Positions 29,583 through 39,011 of a DNA stretch of 64,000 nucleotides are shown here, one piece after another. Within the stretch, counting starts at the first letter, position 1; every line of letters begins with the position of its first letter. The stretch is taken from positions 43,627 through 107,626 of the forward strand of contig NZ_JUQX01000001.1 of the NCBI RefSeq assembly GCF_001074565.1, given 5' to 3'. The notes under the pieces were generated by a model. It searched no databases, was not told where the DNA came from, and worked only from the letters and a program-made list of their open reading frames with translations. A program made the position numbers and the translations under genes. The stretch comes from Streptococcus pseudopneumoniae. Its GTDB lineage: Bacteria; Bacillota; Bacilli; Lactobacillales; Streptococcaceae.

Positions 29583-29965
29583 GCTTATCTCCTTTAACTT
29601 TCCCCAGAGGTAGCAAAAAGCCACCCAGACCAATAGACAGAATCGCTGTCCTTCCATCCATTCAAAACAACTCCTACCTATACTTTTAAAATAAATCAGG
29701 TAGCAACTTAACAAATCATCTTAGGAAAAAGCCTCAGCTTGCTATCAATTTATATAAGTTATCCTTACCTTTCTCAGTATATTTATAAAAGAGAAAGTCA
29801 GGTCATCTGTTTTAAGTGTAACATCCATGCTACCATTTTCCCTAGTAGGTGTCAAGAAGAGCGACTTAGAAGTTGATAAGAGACTTTAGTAGTTTTGTAA
29901 CAATTCTGTAATAATTCTCTGCATAAAAAATGATAAAATAGTTATGTACTGTTAAGGAGAGAATC
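29583..29965. other. 383-bp gap between the ABC permease and the DUF3270 gene
   Basis: Holds the divergent promoters of both genes. On plus, TGATAAAAT (29931-29939) is a likely extended -10 for the DUF3270 gene. On minus, a 37-codon frame (29661-29548, MDGRTAILSIGLGG at its start) with AGGAG upstream overlaps the permease start; it may be a leader peptide. No repeat or known RNA was recognised. Confidence 0.4.
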
Positions 29966-30250
29966 ATGTCCGCAAGAAAACTAGAAGCTTATGAGTTTGA
30001 ACAAGCTCCCGAATCGAAACAAACTCCGCTTTATCAAGATTACACACCTGAAGCCCCAGTCGGCCCTAACCTAAAAGAGATTTTATTTTTTGTAAATATT
30101 GCTTGTTTTTGTATTTTTATGGTGCTTTTTAGCTTTATCTTTTTAGCCTTAAAATTAAATACTGCTTTATCATTTATCGCTGCTATGGCAACAAGCTTCG
30201 CACTTTTACAACTTCAACGAAAGATGATTAAACGAAAACTTTCAAAATAA
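29966..30250 (+). CDS. DUF3270 small membrane protein
   Basis: A 94-aa protein of the Streptococcus-specific DUF3270 family. The N-terminal 40 residues are polar; two membrane helices follow (about 41-63 and 66-82) and a basic end (QRKMIKRKLSK). AAGGAGAG lies before the ATG. It faces ciaRH convergently, the same neighbour as in pneumococcus as I recall. Function unknown. Confidence 0.82.
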   Translation: MSARKLEAYEFEQAPESKQTPLYQDYTPEAPVGPNLKEILFFVNIACFCIFMVLFSFIFLALKLNTALSFIAAMATSFALLQLQRKMIKRKLSK

Positions 30251-30279
30251 AGGTTGGTACTACTACCAACCTCTTTTCT
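30251..30279 (+). terminator. Terminator of the DUF3270 gene
   Basis: AGGTTGGTA, 4-base loop, TACCAACCT, then CTTTTCT. Perfect 9-bp stem one base after the stop. Confidence 0.85.
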
Positions 30280-30287
30280 AGTTATCT

Positions 30288-30316
30288 AAAAAGACAGTTA
30301 TAAAACTGTCTTTTTT
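30288..30316. terminator. Bidirectional terminator between DUF3270 and ciaH
   Basis: AAAAGACAGTT, 4-base loop, AACTGTCTTTT with A and T runs on both sides; serves ciaH on minus and can back up the DUF3270 terminator on plus. Confidence 0.85.
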
Positions 30317-31652
30317 ATTTATTCTTTCGTTTTGGAGGAGATTGGATAGCAATCTTAACTTCAAAAATCGTTCCTCTAGGTTTGTTATCTTTTACGCTAA
30401 TCGTTCCTCGCAAGGCATCTACGATTTGCTTGGCCAAAGATAGTCCAAGACCAAAGCCACCTTTCTGACGGGTTCTTGCCTTATCTACACGGTAAAATCG
30501 GTCAAAGATTTTCTTCTTGTCAGCAGCTGAAATTCCAATTCCGTTATCCGTTACTGTTAGATAGAGGTGGCGATCTGTAGCATGAACTACAAACTCAATT
30601 TTCCCATCTTCTTCGGTATACTTGATGGCATTGTCAAACAAGATGGTCATGAGCTGTTTTAGGAGTAACTGATCGGTCATGAAGGGACGATAAATCCGAT
30701 TTTCATACTCAAAAATACGATCATTTTCAGAAGCAATCAACTCATAGTTAGCAAAGGTAGTCTTAAAGAACTGTGGTGATGCTTCTGCTATTTCTGGTTT
30801 GATTCCATCATCGCGACGTGCAAGGTTGAGAAGATTGGTCGTGAGAAAGCGCATGTTCCGAACTTCTTCGAGGCTAGAAGCAATGCTTTCGCTGGATTCC
30901 ATGATCGTCGCTTCTGGTTTTCGAAAAAGATTCTCTAAACGATTTTGTAAAACGGCCAAAGGTGTTCTCAGTTCGTGGCTCGCATTTTCAACAAAGGACT
31001 TCTGCTTTTGCATGCTTTCCAGCAAGGGTTTGACACTGACACGTGCCAAGTAAACACTGGCAATTAAAGACAGGAGCCAGAAACTAGCCATAACTACAAC
31101 AATTAAATGCTCGTGGTTTTGGCTGATTTGCTCAAGCTGGCTGGTATTGATTAAAACCGCCGCATATTTGACATTGCTTGAAACAGTGGACGAATTTGTT
31201 TCCATCAAGATCATTCGGTAGGTTTCTTCCTGACCGTAGCTATTGACAACTTGGATTTGGCGAATGTGATTCAATTCTTTCTTGTCCAGTTTGATCTTGT
31301 CTAAACCTAAAAAACGATTGCCCAGTAAGAGCTGATTAAAATCCTTGTCAAAGAGCAAGACTTCCGTATTGGAGCTGACATTGGGCTTGATTTCAGCCTT
31401 GCTGGCATCCGCAGTTGCGGGTTGAATATCCTTGACTTCTTCAGTTGCCCGATTCAGGGCTAACTGGATAACTGCTTGGGGACTACTACTAAGAGCTTGG
31501 AGTTTTTCATCTACAGAAGTATAGAGACTCGAGTGCATGACCTGGAGGATAATCAAGGTCATAGCAGAGAAGATCAGAGTGAACACTCCAAAGTTTCGAA
31601 TGAAATAGCTGAAATCATCCGCATACCATGTTTTTTTTAGTTTATTGAACAT
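30315..31652 (-). CDS. ciaH: Sensor histidine kinase CiaH
   Basis: A 445-aa membrane sensor kinase. Two helices (about 18-40 and 183-205) enclose an extracytoplasmic sensor region; the H-box [14 protein letters not shown] has the phospho-accepting His near residue 227; the ATPase domain shows DNAIKY (N-box), DNGIGIS and [10 protein letters not shown]. It closely follows pneumococcal CiaH, which with CiaR controls cell-wall stress tolerance, beta-lactam susceptibility and competence shut-off. It overlaps ciaR by 11 bases. Confidence 0.96.
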   Translation of the reverse strand: MFNKLKKTWYADDFSYFIRNFGVFTLIFSAMTLIILQVMHSSLYTSVDEKLQALSSSPQAVIQLALNRATEEVKDIQPATADASKAEIKPNVSSNTEVLLFDKDFNQLLLGNRFLGLDKIKLDKKELNHIRQIQVVNSYGQEETYRMILMETNSSTVSSNVKYAAVLINTSQLEQISQNHEHLIVVVMASFWLLSLIASVYLARVSVKPLLESMQKQKSFVENASHELRTPLAVLQNRLENLFRKPEATIMESSESIASSLEEVRNMRFLTTNLLNLARRDDGIKPEIAEASPQFFKTTFANYELIASENDRIFEYENRIYRPFMTDQLLLKQLMTILFDNAIKYTEEDGKIEFVVHATDRHLYLTVTDNGIGISAADKKKIFDRFYRVDKARTRQKGGFGLGLSLAKQIVDALRGTISVKDNKPRGTIFEVKIAIQSPPKRKNK

Positions 31653-32316
31653 CTTTTAAAATATACCCGACACTACGCAAGGTTTGAAGATTTTCAGCAA
31701 AGGCTGTACCCTTCAGTTTCTTACGAACTTTTGAAACATAGACTTCTACAACGGAAATCGTCGTATCGCTATCAAATCCCCATAAACGATCAAAAATCTG
31801 TGTCTTGGGAAGAATGACATTTTGATTTTGAAGGAAGTAAACCAATAACTCAAACTCTTTTCCGAGCAGTTCCACAGGAGTATCTTCCACTTTTACTTCA
31901 TTCGTTGAAAGGTTGACGACTACATCCCCATAGGTCAAGGTATTTTCGTTAAACTTGCCTGAACGCTTGAGAAGGGCTTGAATCCGCATTTTGAGTTCTT
32001 CTAGGTAGAAAGGTTTGGTGAGGTAGTCATCCGCTCCCAACTCAAAACCATGTCCCTTGTCATCCAAACTTTCCTTAGCAGTCATGATAAGGACTGGTGT
32101 CGTAATTCCTTTTTCTCGCAACTCTTTCAAGACTTGAAAACCATTTTTTTCAGGCAACATCAGGTCAAGCAGAATCAAGTCATAAACGCCACTTTCTGCT
32201 TCGTAGAGACCTTCTTCTCCATCAAAAACCTGCATGACATCTGCAAAATCATCTAAAAAGTCAAATACTGAGTTTGACAGGCCTAGGTCATCTTCTACTA
32301 ATAAGATTTTTATCAT
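31642..32316 (-). CDS. ciaR: Response regulator CiaR
   Basis: A 224-aa OmpR-family regulator. Receiver domain with VEDD, phospho-acceptor Asp51 (LILLDLMLP) and the switch region [13 protein letters not shown]-terminal winged helix with [12 protein letters not shown]. CiaR activates promoters carrying TTTAAG repeats, including small csRNAs; none was seen in this window. First gene of the ciaRH operon. Confidence 0.97.
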   Translation of the reverse strand: MIKILLVEDDLGLSNSVFDFLDDFADVMQVFDGEEGLYEAESGVYDLILLDLMLPEKNGFQVLKELREKGITTPVLIMTAKESLDDKGHGFELGADDYLTKPFYLEELKMRIQALLKRSGKFNENTLTYGDVVVNLSTNEVKVEDTPVELLGKEFELLVYFLQNQNVILPKTQIFDRLWGFDSDTTISVVEVYVSKVRKKLKGTAFAENLQTLRSVGYILKDVQ

Positions 32317-32340
32317 CAGAAACTCCTCCTTGTTATGATT

Positions 32341-32349
32341 ATTATACCA
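32341..32349 (-). promoter_or_regulatory. Extended -10 promoter of ciaRH
   Basis: Minus strand TGGTATAAT (hexamer 32341-32346), 24 bases before the ciaR start, with AAGGAGGAG between. Confidence 0.65.
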
Positions 32350-32359
32350 AAATTGCCTT

Positions 32360-32408
32360 AAAAAAAACTCAACTCTCTCTTGTTTTCAGATAGAAAGTTG
32401 AGTTTTTT
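32360..32408 (-). terminator. pepN terminator
   Basis: Minus strand AAACTCAACT, a 21-base loop, AGTTGAGTTT and a run of eight T. It lies between pepN and ciaR. Confidence 0.8.
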
Positions 32409-32426
32409 ATTTACATTTCGAATGAA

Positions 32427-34973
32427 TTAAGCTTTGGCATATTGGGCTACAACAGCTTCGACTGCTGCTTTCTCACGCTTAATCAAGTCAACACGCGCTG
32501 CGATATCTTTGATACCCATACGAATGTTACGGCTAAGAGCAAGGTCAGAGAGTTGTGGCTCAAAGAATTCCTTGTACTCTACCAAGCGTTGCTCTGTTTT
32601 AAAGATATGCGATGGGAAGATGACAAAGCTATCAAAGCTCATATCTCCACCAAGGGCTGCCTTAATCCAATCCCAGTTTTCACGCGCCCAAACCCAAACA
32701 GTTTCTTGGGTAGCTTGGTGTCCGAGGAATTGGAGGTACCATGAAGAAAGGTCTTGTGGTTTGACCACAAATTTATCTTTCCATGAACGAATCAAGGTTT
32801 GGATATTGTCAGCATCTGTACTGTATGCTAGAGCAGCTGCCAACTGGCGTTTGAAAACAGCATCAGTGGCATGAGTGTAGAGGTCCAGATAAGTTGCGAC
32901 CAAGTCCTTGGTCTCATGGTGTTTCATCTCATTGATGAGAACTTGAGCGCGGATGGCTGCTGGAAGTCCTGCAAGATTCTCCTTATGGGCTGCAAAGATT
33001 TGGCTAGCGACTTGACTAGCTTCTGCATCATTTGAGCGAATCATCATAGAAACGGCCAACTGACGAACCAATTCATCCTCATCTGATTCTCCATCTTTGG
33101 CTTCAAAACCAAGACGGTCATAGTTGTGACGAGCCAATTTAGCAACCAGACTGTTAAAGGCTTTCTCAGTTTCTGTTCCTTCATCGATAAAGCGCTCAAG
33201 GGCAGCAATCACTTGAGAAACAGCTGAAACCACAAGGTAAGACTCTTCCTTAGCAAGTTTATCAAGGACTGGGAGCAAGTCTGCATAAGAAATGTGGCCT
33301 GCTTCAGCCAACAAACGACGTTCTTGAACGATTTGCAGATTGCTTGTGTTATCAAGTGTCTCTAACTCAGCAAGAACAGCTTCTAACAAGTCTCCTTGAT
33401 AGTCGGTAATGTAGTGGGCTGTATTTTCAGTGTTGAGACGGAGAGCTCCTTTATTTTCAGCAAGAAGAGTGGCGTAGCCAGGGATTTCGATGCTTTCAGT
33501 TTCGAGTGTATCTGGCAAACCTTTCCAGTTGCTGTTCAGTGGCACCACCCAGAGGCGGTTCTTGTCTTCGTGCTCACCGATAAAGAATTGTTTTTGCGAA
33601 ATCTTCAAGACATCATTTTCAACTTTGACAGTGAGAACTGGATAACCAGGTTGCTCCAACCAAGAATCCATGAAGGCTGCAACATCACGACCTGATGCTT
33701 GACCAAGGGCATTCCATAGGTCACGACCAATGGTATTTCCATATTGGTGCTTTTCAAAGTAAGCATGCAAACCTTTAGCAAAATCAGCATCACCTAGCCA
33801 ACGACGAAGCATGTGCATGAGACGACTTCCTTTGGCATAGACGATAGCTCCGTCAAAGAGGGTATTGATTTCGTCTGGGTGTTTAACTTCGACGTGGACA
33901 GACTGAACGCCATCAGTCGCATCACGTTTAAGTGCTCCCGGCACACCACCTGTTTGGAAGTCTTCAAAAATATTCCAAGTTGGCTCGATGGCATCCACAC
34001 AGACATATTCCATCATGTTAGCGAAGCTTTCATTGAGCCAGAGGTCATCCCACCATTTCATAGTAACGAGGTTACCAAACCATTGATGGGCAAGCTCGTG
34101 GGCGATAACAAGGGCAACTTGTTGTCGACTAGCAAAGGTTGAGTTCTCATCCACAACCAAGTAAACTTCACGGTAGGTCACTAGACCCCAGTTTTCCATG
34201 GCACCAGCTGAGAAGTCAGGAAGAGCGATGTGGAGTGATTGAGGAATTGGGTATTTAACTCCGTAGTAATCTTCGTAAAACTCAATCGAACGAACGGCGA
34301 TGTCCAATGAGAAATCAAGGTTAGATAGTGGGTGGGCTTTGGTTGAATATACTCCTACGAGGGTACCGTTTTTAGTTTTAGCGGTAACACCTTGCAAGTC
34401 ACCAGCAACAAAAGCCAACAAGTAGGAAGACATGCGAGGTGTTGTCGCAAACTTCCAGATACCTGTCTCCTTGCGGTTTTCAACATCAATCTCAGGCATG
34501 TTTGACAAGGCTAACTCACCTTCTGCTTGGTCAAAACGGAGAGCGAGATCAAAGGTTGCTTTGGCTTCTGGCTCATCCACACACGGAAAGGCTTCACGCG
34601 CAAAATGGCTCTCGAACTGGGTAGACAAGACTTCCTTCTTGATACCATCCACTGTGTAGTAAGAAGGGTAAATCCCTGTCATGTTGTCTGTGATTTTTCC
34701 TGAAAAAGCGATGACCAATTCAACTTGACCAGCCTCAGCCAATTCGATATGAAGGGCTTCATTGTCATGGTCAACTGTAAATGAACAAGCTTGACCTGCA
34801 ACTTCTACAGAAGCGATTTCCAAGTCTTTTTGGTGAAGGGAAATACGGTCACTCTGTGCTTGACCAGTAATGGTCACCTTCCCAGAAAAGGTCTTGGTCT
34901 CACGACTCAAGTCTAAAAATAAATCATAATGTTCAGGAACAAATTGCGTAATAAAATGTTCAACTGCTTGCAT
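32427..34973 (-). CDS. pepN: Aminopeptidase N
   Basis: An 848-aa M1 zinc aminopeptidase of the lactic acid bacteria PepN group. GAMENWGL (exopeptidase site, about 261) and HELAHQWFGN with the downstream WLNESFA glutamate (about 290-315) are intact. No signal peptide: cytoplasmic, releasing N-terminal residues from imported peptides. Own promoter and terminator. Confidence 0.97.
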   Translation of the reverse strand: MQAVEHFITQFVPEHYDLFLDLSRETKTFSGKVTITGQAQSDRISLHQKDLEIASVEVAGQACSFTVDHDNEALHIELAEAGQVELVIAFSGKITDNMTGIYPSYYTVDGIKKEVLSTQFESHFAREAFPCVDEPEAKATFDLALRFDQAEGELALSNMPEIDVENRKETGIWKFATTPRMSSYLLAFVAGDLQGVTAKTKNGTLVGVYSTKAHPLSNLDFSLDIAVRSIEFYEDYYGVKYPIPQSLHIALPDFSAGAMENWGLVTYREVYLVVDENSTFASRQQVALVIAHELAHQWFGNLVTMKWWDDLWLNESFANMMEYVCVDAIEPTWNIFEDFQTGGVPGALKRDATDGVQSVHVEVKHPDEINTLFDGAIVYAKGSRLMHMLRRWLGDADFAKGLHAYFEKHQYGNTIGRDLWNALGQASGRDVAAFMDSWLEQPGYPVLTVKVENDVLKISQKQFFIGEHEDKNRLWVVPLNSNWKGLPDTLETESIEIPGYATLLAENKGALRLNTENTAHYITDYQGDLLEAVLAELETLDNTSNLQIVQERRLLAEAGHISYADLLPVLDKLAKEESYLVVSAVSQVIAALERFIDEGTETEKAFNSLVAKLARHNYDRLGFEAKDGESDEDELVRQLAVSMMIRSNDAEASQVASQIFAAHKENLAGLPAAIRAQVLINEMKHHETKDLVATYLDLYTHATDAVFKRQLAAALAYSTDADNIQTLIRSWKDKFVVKPQDLSSWYLQFLGHQATQETVWVWARENWDWIKAALGGDMSFDSFVIFPSHIFKTEQRLVEYKEFFEPQLSDLALSRNIRMGIKDIAARVDLIKREKAAVEAVVAQYAKA

Positions 34974-35024
34974 AGTTTTCTCCTATTCTAAGTTTAAGAG
35001 TTTTACTCTTCTTCAAACAAACTT

Positions 35025-35033
35025 ATTATATCA
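35025..35033 (-). promoter_or_regulatory. Extended -10 promoter of pepN
   Basis: Minus strand TGATATAAT (hexamer 35025-35030), about 50 bases before the pepN start; no clear -35. Confidence 0.6.
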
Positions 35034-35093
35034 TGTTTTGCTTAAGAAAAAAGGTTTGGACGGTAATTTTCAAAACTTTCTTCCTTCTGCAGT

Positions 35094-35534
35094 CTAGAGT
35101 GGGTAGACCTTGCGAAATTCTTCCAAAACAACCTTGCTGTCAGGTGTAAAAGTCAAGCCCGCTTCCTCCAGCCACTCCGTGAAGAATTCCTCATGAACCT
35201 GACGCCAATAGGCTAAAGATTTGTCTCCCTCACCTTCCTTGTAGGCGTGGTCAGCAGAAACTTGATTGAAAGGCTGAACGGAAACCTTAGTAATTTCGAC
35301 AATGCAGACAGCTCGATCTTGGCTATCTAAAATGACATCAAAGGTCCCTTCTTGTGGAAGGGGTTCATCCTCTAGTGCGTAAAGGTCGTAAGCTGAGGCG
35401 GTTGCCATCTTTTCACCTTTTAAAACCAAATCTGCCAAGAGATCGGCTTCTACTCCAAAAGCCCAAGCATCGATCTCATCGCCGATAGAGGGGTTGATTT
35501 GCTTGTATGCTTTCCACATTTCTTGCGGTGTCAT
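35094..35534 (-). CDS. ASCH domain protein
   Basis: A 146-aa protein of the ASCH superfamily, a PUA-like fold thought to bind RNA or nucleotides. Typical pieces are WKAYKQINP, AWAFG, LVLKGEKMATASAYD and the C-terminal VVLEEFRKVYP. The ATG at 35534 overlaps the Nudix stop by four bases and is preferred to 35564, which lies inside the Nudix frame. Exact substrate unknown. Confidence 0.88.
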   Translation of the reverse strand: MTPQEMWKAYKQINPSIGDEIDAWAFGVEADLLADLVLKGEKMATASAYDLYALEDEPLPQEGTFDVILDSQDRAVCIVEITKVSVQPFNQVSADHAYKEGEGDKSLAYWRQVHEEFFTEWLEEAGLTFTPDSKVVLEEFRKVYPL

Positions 35535-36028
35535 GAGTGCTCCTTTTTTTCTTTTACCTTCCAATTTTTATAGCTTGTCATGTCTAAATCTGGAAATCCT
35601 CGTAACTCTGCCTTCACCTTCAATACTAAGGGTGAGGCATTTTCTTCGGTAATTTCTTCCAAATTCAACCAAATGACGTTTTCTGAATCATTGCTTTCAT
35701 CATGAACCTCCTGAGAAATCGACTTCTGAGAGCTCTCGAAATTGAGTGCTATATCATAAAAGGCCATGATATGGTGTACGGCGAAGTCTTGCCCCTCTTC
35801 TTGAACCATCACGTCATACATCCTAGGATTAGAGTATCTGCTAAGAGAATATCCTGTCTCTTCAAGAACTTCCCTCTTGAGAGTTTCAATCAGTCCCTCA
35901 CCTGGTTCTTGACTACCACCAGGTAGATCATAACGATGTTGATAAGGGCCTCTCGTTTTTTCAATGCAGAACAATTTCCCGTCTTGAAGACAGACTCCGT
36001 AGACGCCAAAGTGATTTTTGATTTCCAT
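35531..36028 (-). CDS. Nudix hydrolase (full-length copy)
   Basis: A 165-aa Nudix hydrolase. The Nudix box GGSQEPGEGLIETLKREVLEETGY is complete (starting at about residue 37). It follows the GNAT gene by 27 bases and is coupled to the ASCH gene by a 4-base overlap. A truncated sister copy lies at 36567-36836; the first 75 residues of the two agree at most positions. Substrate cannot be told from the sequence. Confidence 0.9.
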   Translation of the reverse strand: MEIKNHFGVYGVCLQDGKLFCIEKTRGPYQHRYDLPGGSQEPGEGLIETLKREVLEETGYSLSRYSNPRMYDVMVQEEGQDFAVHHIMAFYDIALNFESSQKSISQEVHDESNDSENVIWLNLEEITEENASPLVLKVKAELRGFPDLDMTSYKNWKVKEKKEHS

Positions 36029-36055
36029 TTTCCACTCTTTCTAAGCAAAACTTAT

Positions 36056-36595
36056 TTATTCCACGTTCAAATCAACATCTTCAAGATACACATAAATATC
36101 TTGTGGTTGCCACTCTCCGTTTTCATATCTCATCTGTTGGCGTCGCCCCTCAAATACGAACCCACAACTTACTAGCAATCGCTTCGATGGTTCATTATCA
36201 GGGAATGTCTGTGCCTCTAGACGATGGAAATGAAGTTCTTCTCGATTAATTTTTAAAAGTGATTTTAAAGCAGCTTTTCTATAACCTTTTTGAAAATACT
36301 GATTATGGATAAAGTAGCCAATCTCAGCCCAACTTGTACGGTCTCTTACTAATTTAGCAAGATAGATCATTCCTAAATGCTTTCCATCTTCCTTTCGAAA
36401 AATTCCATAGATATACTGTTCATCACATTTTCGTAAAGTTTGGTGATGTTCTACTAATTTTACAAACCACGATTTTGTACAAGGTTCCATATCCAATTTA
36501 CCTTCATCATAAGGTAATTGTTTATCTAAACGATTATTAAAACCTTGATACCATGATAGATAATCATCAACTTCCAACTCTTTTAAAATAATCAT
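36056..36595 (-). CDS. GNAT N-acetyltransferase (RimJ/RimL-like)
   Basis: A 179-aa acetyltransferase. The acetyl-CoA region is seen in AEIGYFIHNQYFQKGYRKAALKSLL and the family's C-terminal LEAQTFPDNEPSKRLLVSCGF. AGAGG precedes the ATG at 36595. It lies between two copies of a Nudix gene and overlaps the truncated one by 29 bases in another frame, so it was probably brought in by recombination. Confidence 0.87.
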   Translation of the reverse strand: MIILKELEVDDYLSWYQGFNNRLDKQLPYDEGKLDMEPCTKSWFVKLVEHHQTLRKCDEQYIYGIFRKEDGKHLGMIYLAKLVRDRTSWAEIGYFIHNQYFQKGYRKAALKSLLKINREELHFHRLEAQTFPDNEPSKRLLVSCGFVFEGRRQQMRYENGEWQPQDIYVYLEDVDLNVE

Positions 36596-36836
36596 CTTCT
36601 ACCTCTTTAAAAACCATCACATCATATATCCTAGGATTAGAGTATCTGCTAAGAGAATATCCTGTCTCTTCAAGAACTTCTCTAATCAGCGTTTCCGTCA
36701 GTCCTTCACCAAGTTGCTGACTACCACCAGGTAGATCATAACGATGTTGATAAGGGCCTCTAGTTTTTTCAATGCAGAGTAATTTCCCATTTTCAAAGCA
36801 AACAGCATAGACTCCAAAGTGTTTTTTAATTTCCAT
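36567..36836 (-). pseudogene. Truncated Nudix hydrolase copy
   Basis: An 89-codon frame that matches the full-length Nudix protein at 35531 from its start to YDVMV (residue 75), including an intact Nudix box, then ends in 14 unrelated residues read out of frame into the start of the GNAT gene. The C-terminal half of the fold is missing, so activity is unlikely. GGAGGAG precedes the ATG, so it may still be translated and couple translation of the GNAT. Confidence 0.8.
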
Positions 36837-36846
36837 CCAACTCCTC

Positions 36847-37545
36847 CTACTTCAAAGACCAGCCACCATCTATTGTCAAGATTTGTCCTTGCATGGCAGA
36901 TGCGTGACCGCTAGTTAAAAAGAGACTGACTTCTGCAATTTCACTTGGCTCAATCCAGCGCTTGATTGGAGTTTCATTAGCCACCCAGTCAGCCAATCCA
37001 CCTGGTTCAAAGTCTGCAGCGGTCATAGCTGTCTTGACCGCTCCCGGAGCGATACCAAAGACCTGAATCCCAGCTTTTGCATAGTCTAGAGCCAACTGCT
37101 TGGTAAAACCAGCCAAGGCATGCTTAGAAGAAGTATAGGCGTGTCCACCGCCACCTGCTAGGCTCGAAGCGATGGAACACATATTGATAATGGTCCCTTT
37201 TTTATTCTCTAGCATTTGTGTCAAATAATAACGAGTCAACTCAACAGGAGTCACGTAGTTGATTTCAAAAATCTCTTGAATTTCCTGGGCTGATTGTTCC
37301 AAAAGCGGCTTATAATCATCCAAGACTCCTGCAGTATTGCACAAAACATCCACATAAGGACACCAGTCAAAAATAGGCTCCAAGTCTAAGGTCAAATCTC
37401 TCTGTAAAAAGTGGAAATCACCCTCTAAGAGTGGATTTTCGCCTTGATCAACACCATAAACTTGATAGCCATTCTCTAAAAAGAGGCGAGCTTGAACTAG
37501 ACCGATCCCTGAACTCACTCCCGTAATCAATACGCGTCTAGTCAT
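36847..37545 (-). CDS. Short-chain dehydrogenase/reductase
   Basis: A 232-aa classical SDR. N-terminal TGVSSGIG cofactor loop (residues 8-15), NTAG, and the active-site pair Tyr-x-x-x-Lys in YTSSKHALAG with the upstream Ser (MCSIASSLAG). The C-terminus GQILTIDGGW is FabG-like, but the lone position suggests a separate NAD(P)H reductase rather than the fatty-acid enzyme. It overlaps the DUF2829 gene by eight bases. Confidence 0.88.
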   Translation of the reverse strand: MTRRVLITGVSSGIGLVQARLFLENGYQVYGVDQGENPLLEGDFHFLQRDLTLDLEPIFDWCPYVDVLCNTAGVLDDYKPLLEQSAQEIQEIFEINYVTPVELTRYYLTQMLENKKGTIINMCSIASSLAGGGGHAYTSSKHALAGFTKQLALDYAKAGIQVFGIAPGAVKTAMTAADFEPGGLADWVANETPIKRWIEPSEIAEVSLFLTSGHASAMQGQILTIDGGWSLK

Positions 37546-37774
37546 GCACTTCTACCCAATCCGTCGCCAAAACATCACAAGGTGTCGGACTCCACATGGA
37601 AAAACCTTCTCCTTCTCCAGACACGTTGATTAGAAAATAAGGCGTCACTTCAAGTGCAACCCCGTTTTGCTCGATAGTGTCAAAAAGCTGCACATAGTTT
37701 TCAGCCCCGCCCCAACCAGTTCGTACATATTTTTTCTTGGCCTTTAACCCAGGCAGGATTTCTTCAAAAGTCAT
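37538..37774 (-). CDS. DUF2829 family small protein
   Basis: A 78-aa soluble protein starting MTFEEILPGLKAKKKYVRTG and ending in the family signature SPTPCDVLATDW. Common in Firmicutes and phages; function unknown. First gene of the DUF2829-SDR transcript, with an AAGGAG site and its own promoter. Confidence 0.82.
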   Translation of the reverse strand: MTFEEILPGLKAKKKYVRTGWGGAENYVQLFDTIEQNGVALEVTPYFLINVSGEGEGFSMWSPTPCDVLATDWVEVHD

Positions 37775-37807
37775 GTTGTTCTCCTTTAATGCTACATTCT
37801 TAGTTTA

Positions 37808-37841
37808 ATTATAACAAAAAACCGTTTTCCAACGGTTTTTT
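37808..37841. terminator. Terminator of the membrane-protein gene abutting the DUF2829 promoter
   Basis: AAAAACCGTT, TTCC, AACGGTTTTT (37817-37840) ends the padR/membrane operon. Directly after it on minus comes TGTTATAAT (-10 at 37808-37813), an extended -10 promoter for DUF2829-SDR whose -35 area is the T-run of the terminator. Confidence 0.75.
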
Positions 37842-37843
37842 GA

Positions 37844-38659
37844 CTATATTTCACTCCATTTTATCTTCTTAAACCCACGGAACAATAGAAAAATTCCAAT
37901 AAAGAGAACAGCTAAAGGAATAACTTTTGTAAGAAAAACATTTGAAATCCCCATCCACTGATAGTAACGGAGCAGAAAACCTACAACAAGATGGGCAGCA
38001 ATCATACTGACAAAAGGACGAAAAATCGGTTCTTTCCAATTCCAAATACTGATGACTAGCGAAATCGTAAAAACAGATAAACTATCCCAGGGAGCAAGAA
38101 GATACAAGGCTCCTTCTTGTACGAAACTTCCTATTCCTACATATCCTAAAATGACTAGCAGAACAATACTTCCAACGACAATATAAGTGCCAATTTTCAT
38201 TTTAGGAGAATCTTGGACTAAACTCCATCGTAGGATTGTAGCCACAATCCCAAATCCGACTAGAAAAAGAAGAAGTTGCCCTAAAAACGTAAGCAAATTG
38301 ACTGTTAAGAGAGGGTCTTTAGAAAAATCACCTAATAGTTGATAGTAACGTAATACCGCTAGGACAAGGATTGGCGACAAAAGGAACTCTTTGATAGAAT
38401 TGCGTGGTGCTTCCTTGAGTATTTCTTTCATTATTTTTTTAGGATTCTTCCCTAGATAATCCTCTGCACTCATGCCGTCTCGTTCTGCTTCTGAGAAATC
38501 GAGCATTATCAAATAGATCTGCTCTCTGAGATAATCCTCATCATAGAGAAATCCAGCAAGATTAAAACTATCCCACAGCTTCTCAAAATACTGCTGATTC
38601 TCATCAGAAAACTCATGCAACAACGTGTTTGTTTCTTCGTAATACTTCATTTTTTTCAT
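37844..38659 (-). CDS. Membrane protein paired with a PadR regulator
   Basis: A 271-aa protein with a soluble N-terminus of about 95 residues (helical; AERDGMSAEDYLGKNPKK) and six predicted membrane helices (about residues 98-265). It resembles the DUF1129/DUF1700-type proteins encoded after padR genes in streptococci, which are linked to envelope stress. It starts three bases after the padR stop, so the pair is one unit. Confidence 0.75.
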   Translation of the reverse strand: MKKMKYYEETNTLLHEFSDENQQYFEKLWDSFNLAGFLYDEDYLREQIYLIMLDFSEAERDGMSAEDYLGKNPKKIMKEILKEAPRNSIKEFLLSPILVLAVLRYYQLLGDFSKDPLLTVNLLTFLGQLLLFLVGFGIVATILRWSLVQDSPKMKIGTYIVVGSIVLLVILGYVGIGSFVQEGALYLLAPWDSLSVFTISLVISIWNWKEPIFRPFVSMIAAHLVVGFLLRYYQWMGISNVFLTKVIPLAVLFIGIFLLFRGFKKIKWSEI

Positions 38660-38662
38660 GGT

Positions 38663-38983
38663 TTAACCCCCATTCTTAATCCCTTCTACTTTTTGACTCA
38701 AATCATCCCATTGTTGCCAAAAGACTGAGACACGCTCTTCACCTTCTTTAGTTAACGAAAAATACTTCCGATCTGGACCATCTGGCGACGGTCGCATGTC
38801 ACCTCTTATCCATTGGTTTTTTTCTAACTTTTGTAACAGCGGATAAATAGTTCCTGGAACAATGGTGTCAAATCCAGCCTCTCGCAAAGTTTGAACCAAC
38901 TCATAGCCATATCGCTCTTTTTGACCTATCATATCCAAGACACAACCTTCAAGAACACCTTTTAATAGTTGAGTTTCCTTCAT
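38663..38983 (-). CDS. PadR-family transcriptional regulator
   Basis: A 106-aa winged-helix repressor of the short PadR class (PadR-s2). Seen: LLKGVLEGCVLDMIG, RYGYELVQTL and the wing FSLTKEGEERVSVF. It probably represses itself and the downstream membrane-protein gene; two ACTAGT-centred sites flank its -10. Confidence 0.9.
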   Translation of the reverse strand: MKETQLLKGVLEGCVLDMIGQKERYGYELVQTLREAGFDTIVPGTIYPLLQKLEKNQWIRGDMRPSPDGPDRKYFSLTKEGEERVSVFWQQWDDLSQKVEGIKNGG

Positions 38984-39011
38984 TCCTTCCCCCTTCTATC
39001 TATTTTGTAAT

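Noticed and set aside
29821..29965. CiaR-controlled small RNA near ciaRH
   Set aside because: A single TTTAAG-like hexamer occurs in the gap but not the TTTAAG-N5-TTTAAG repeat, and no matching hairpin was seen.
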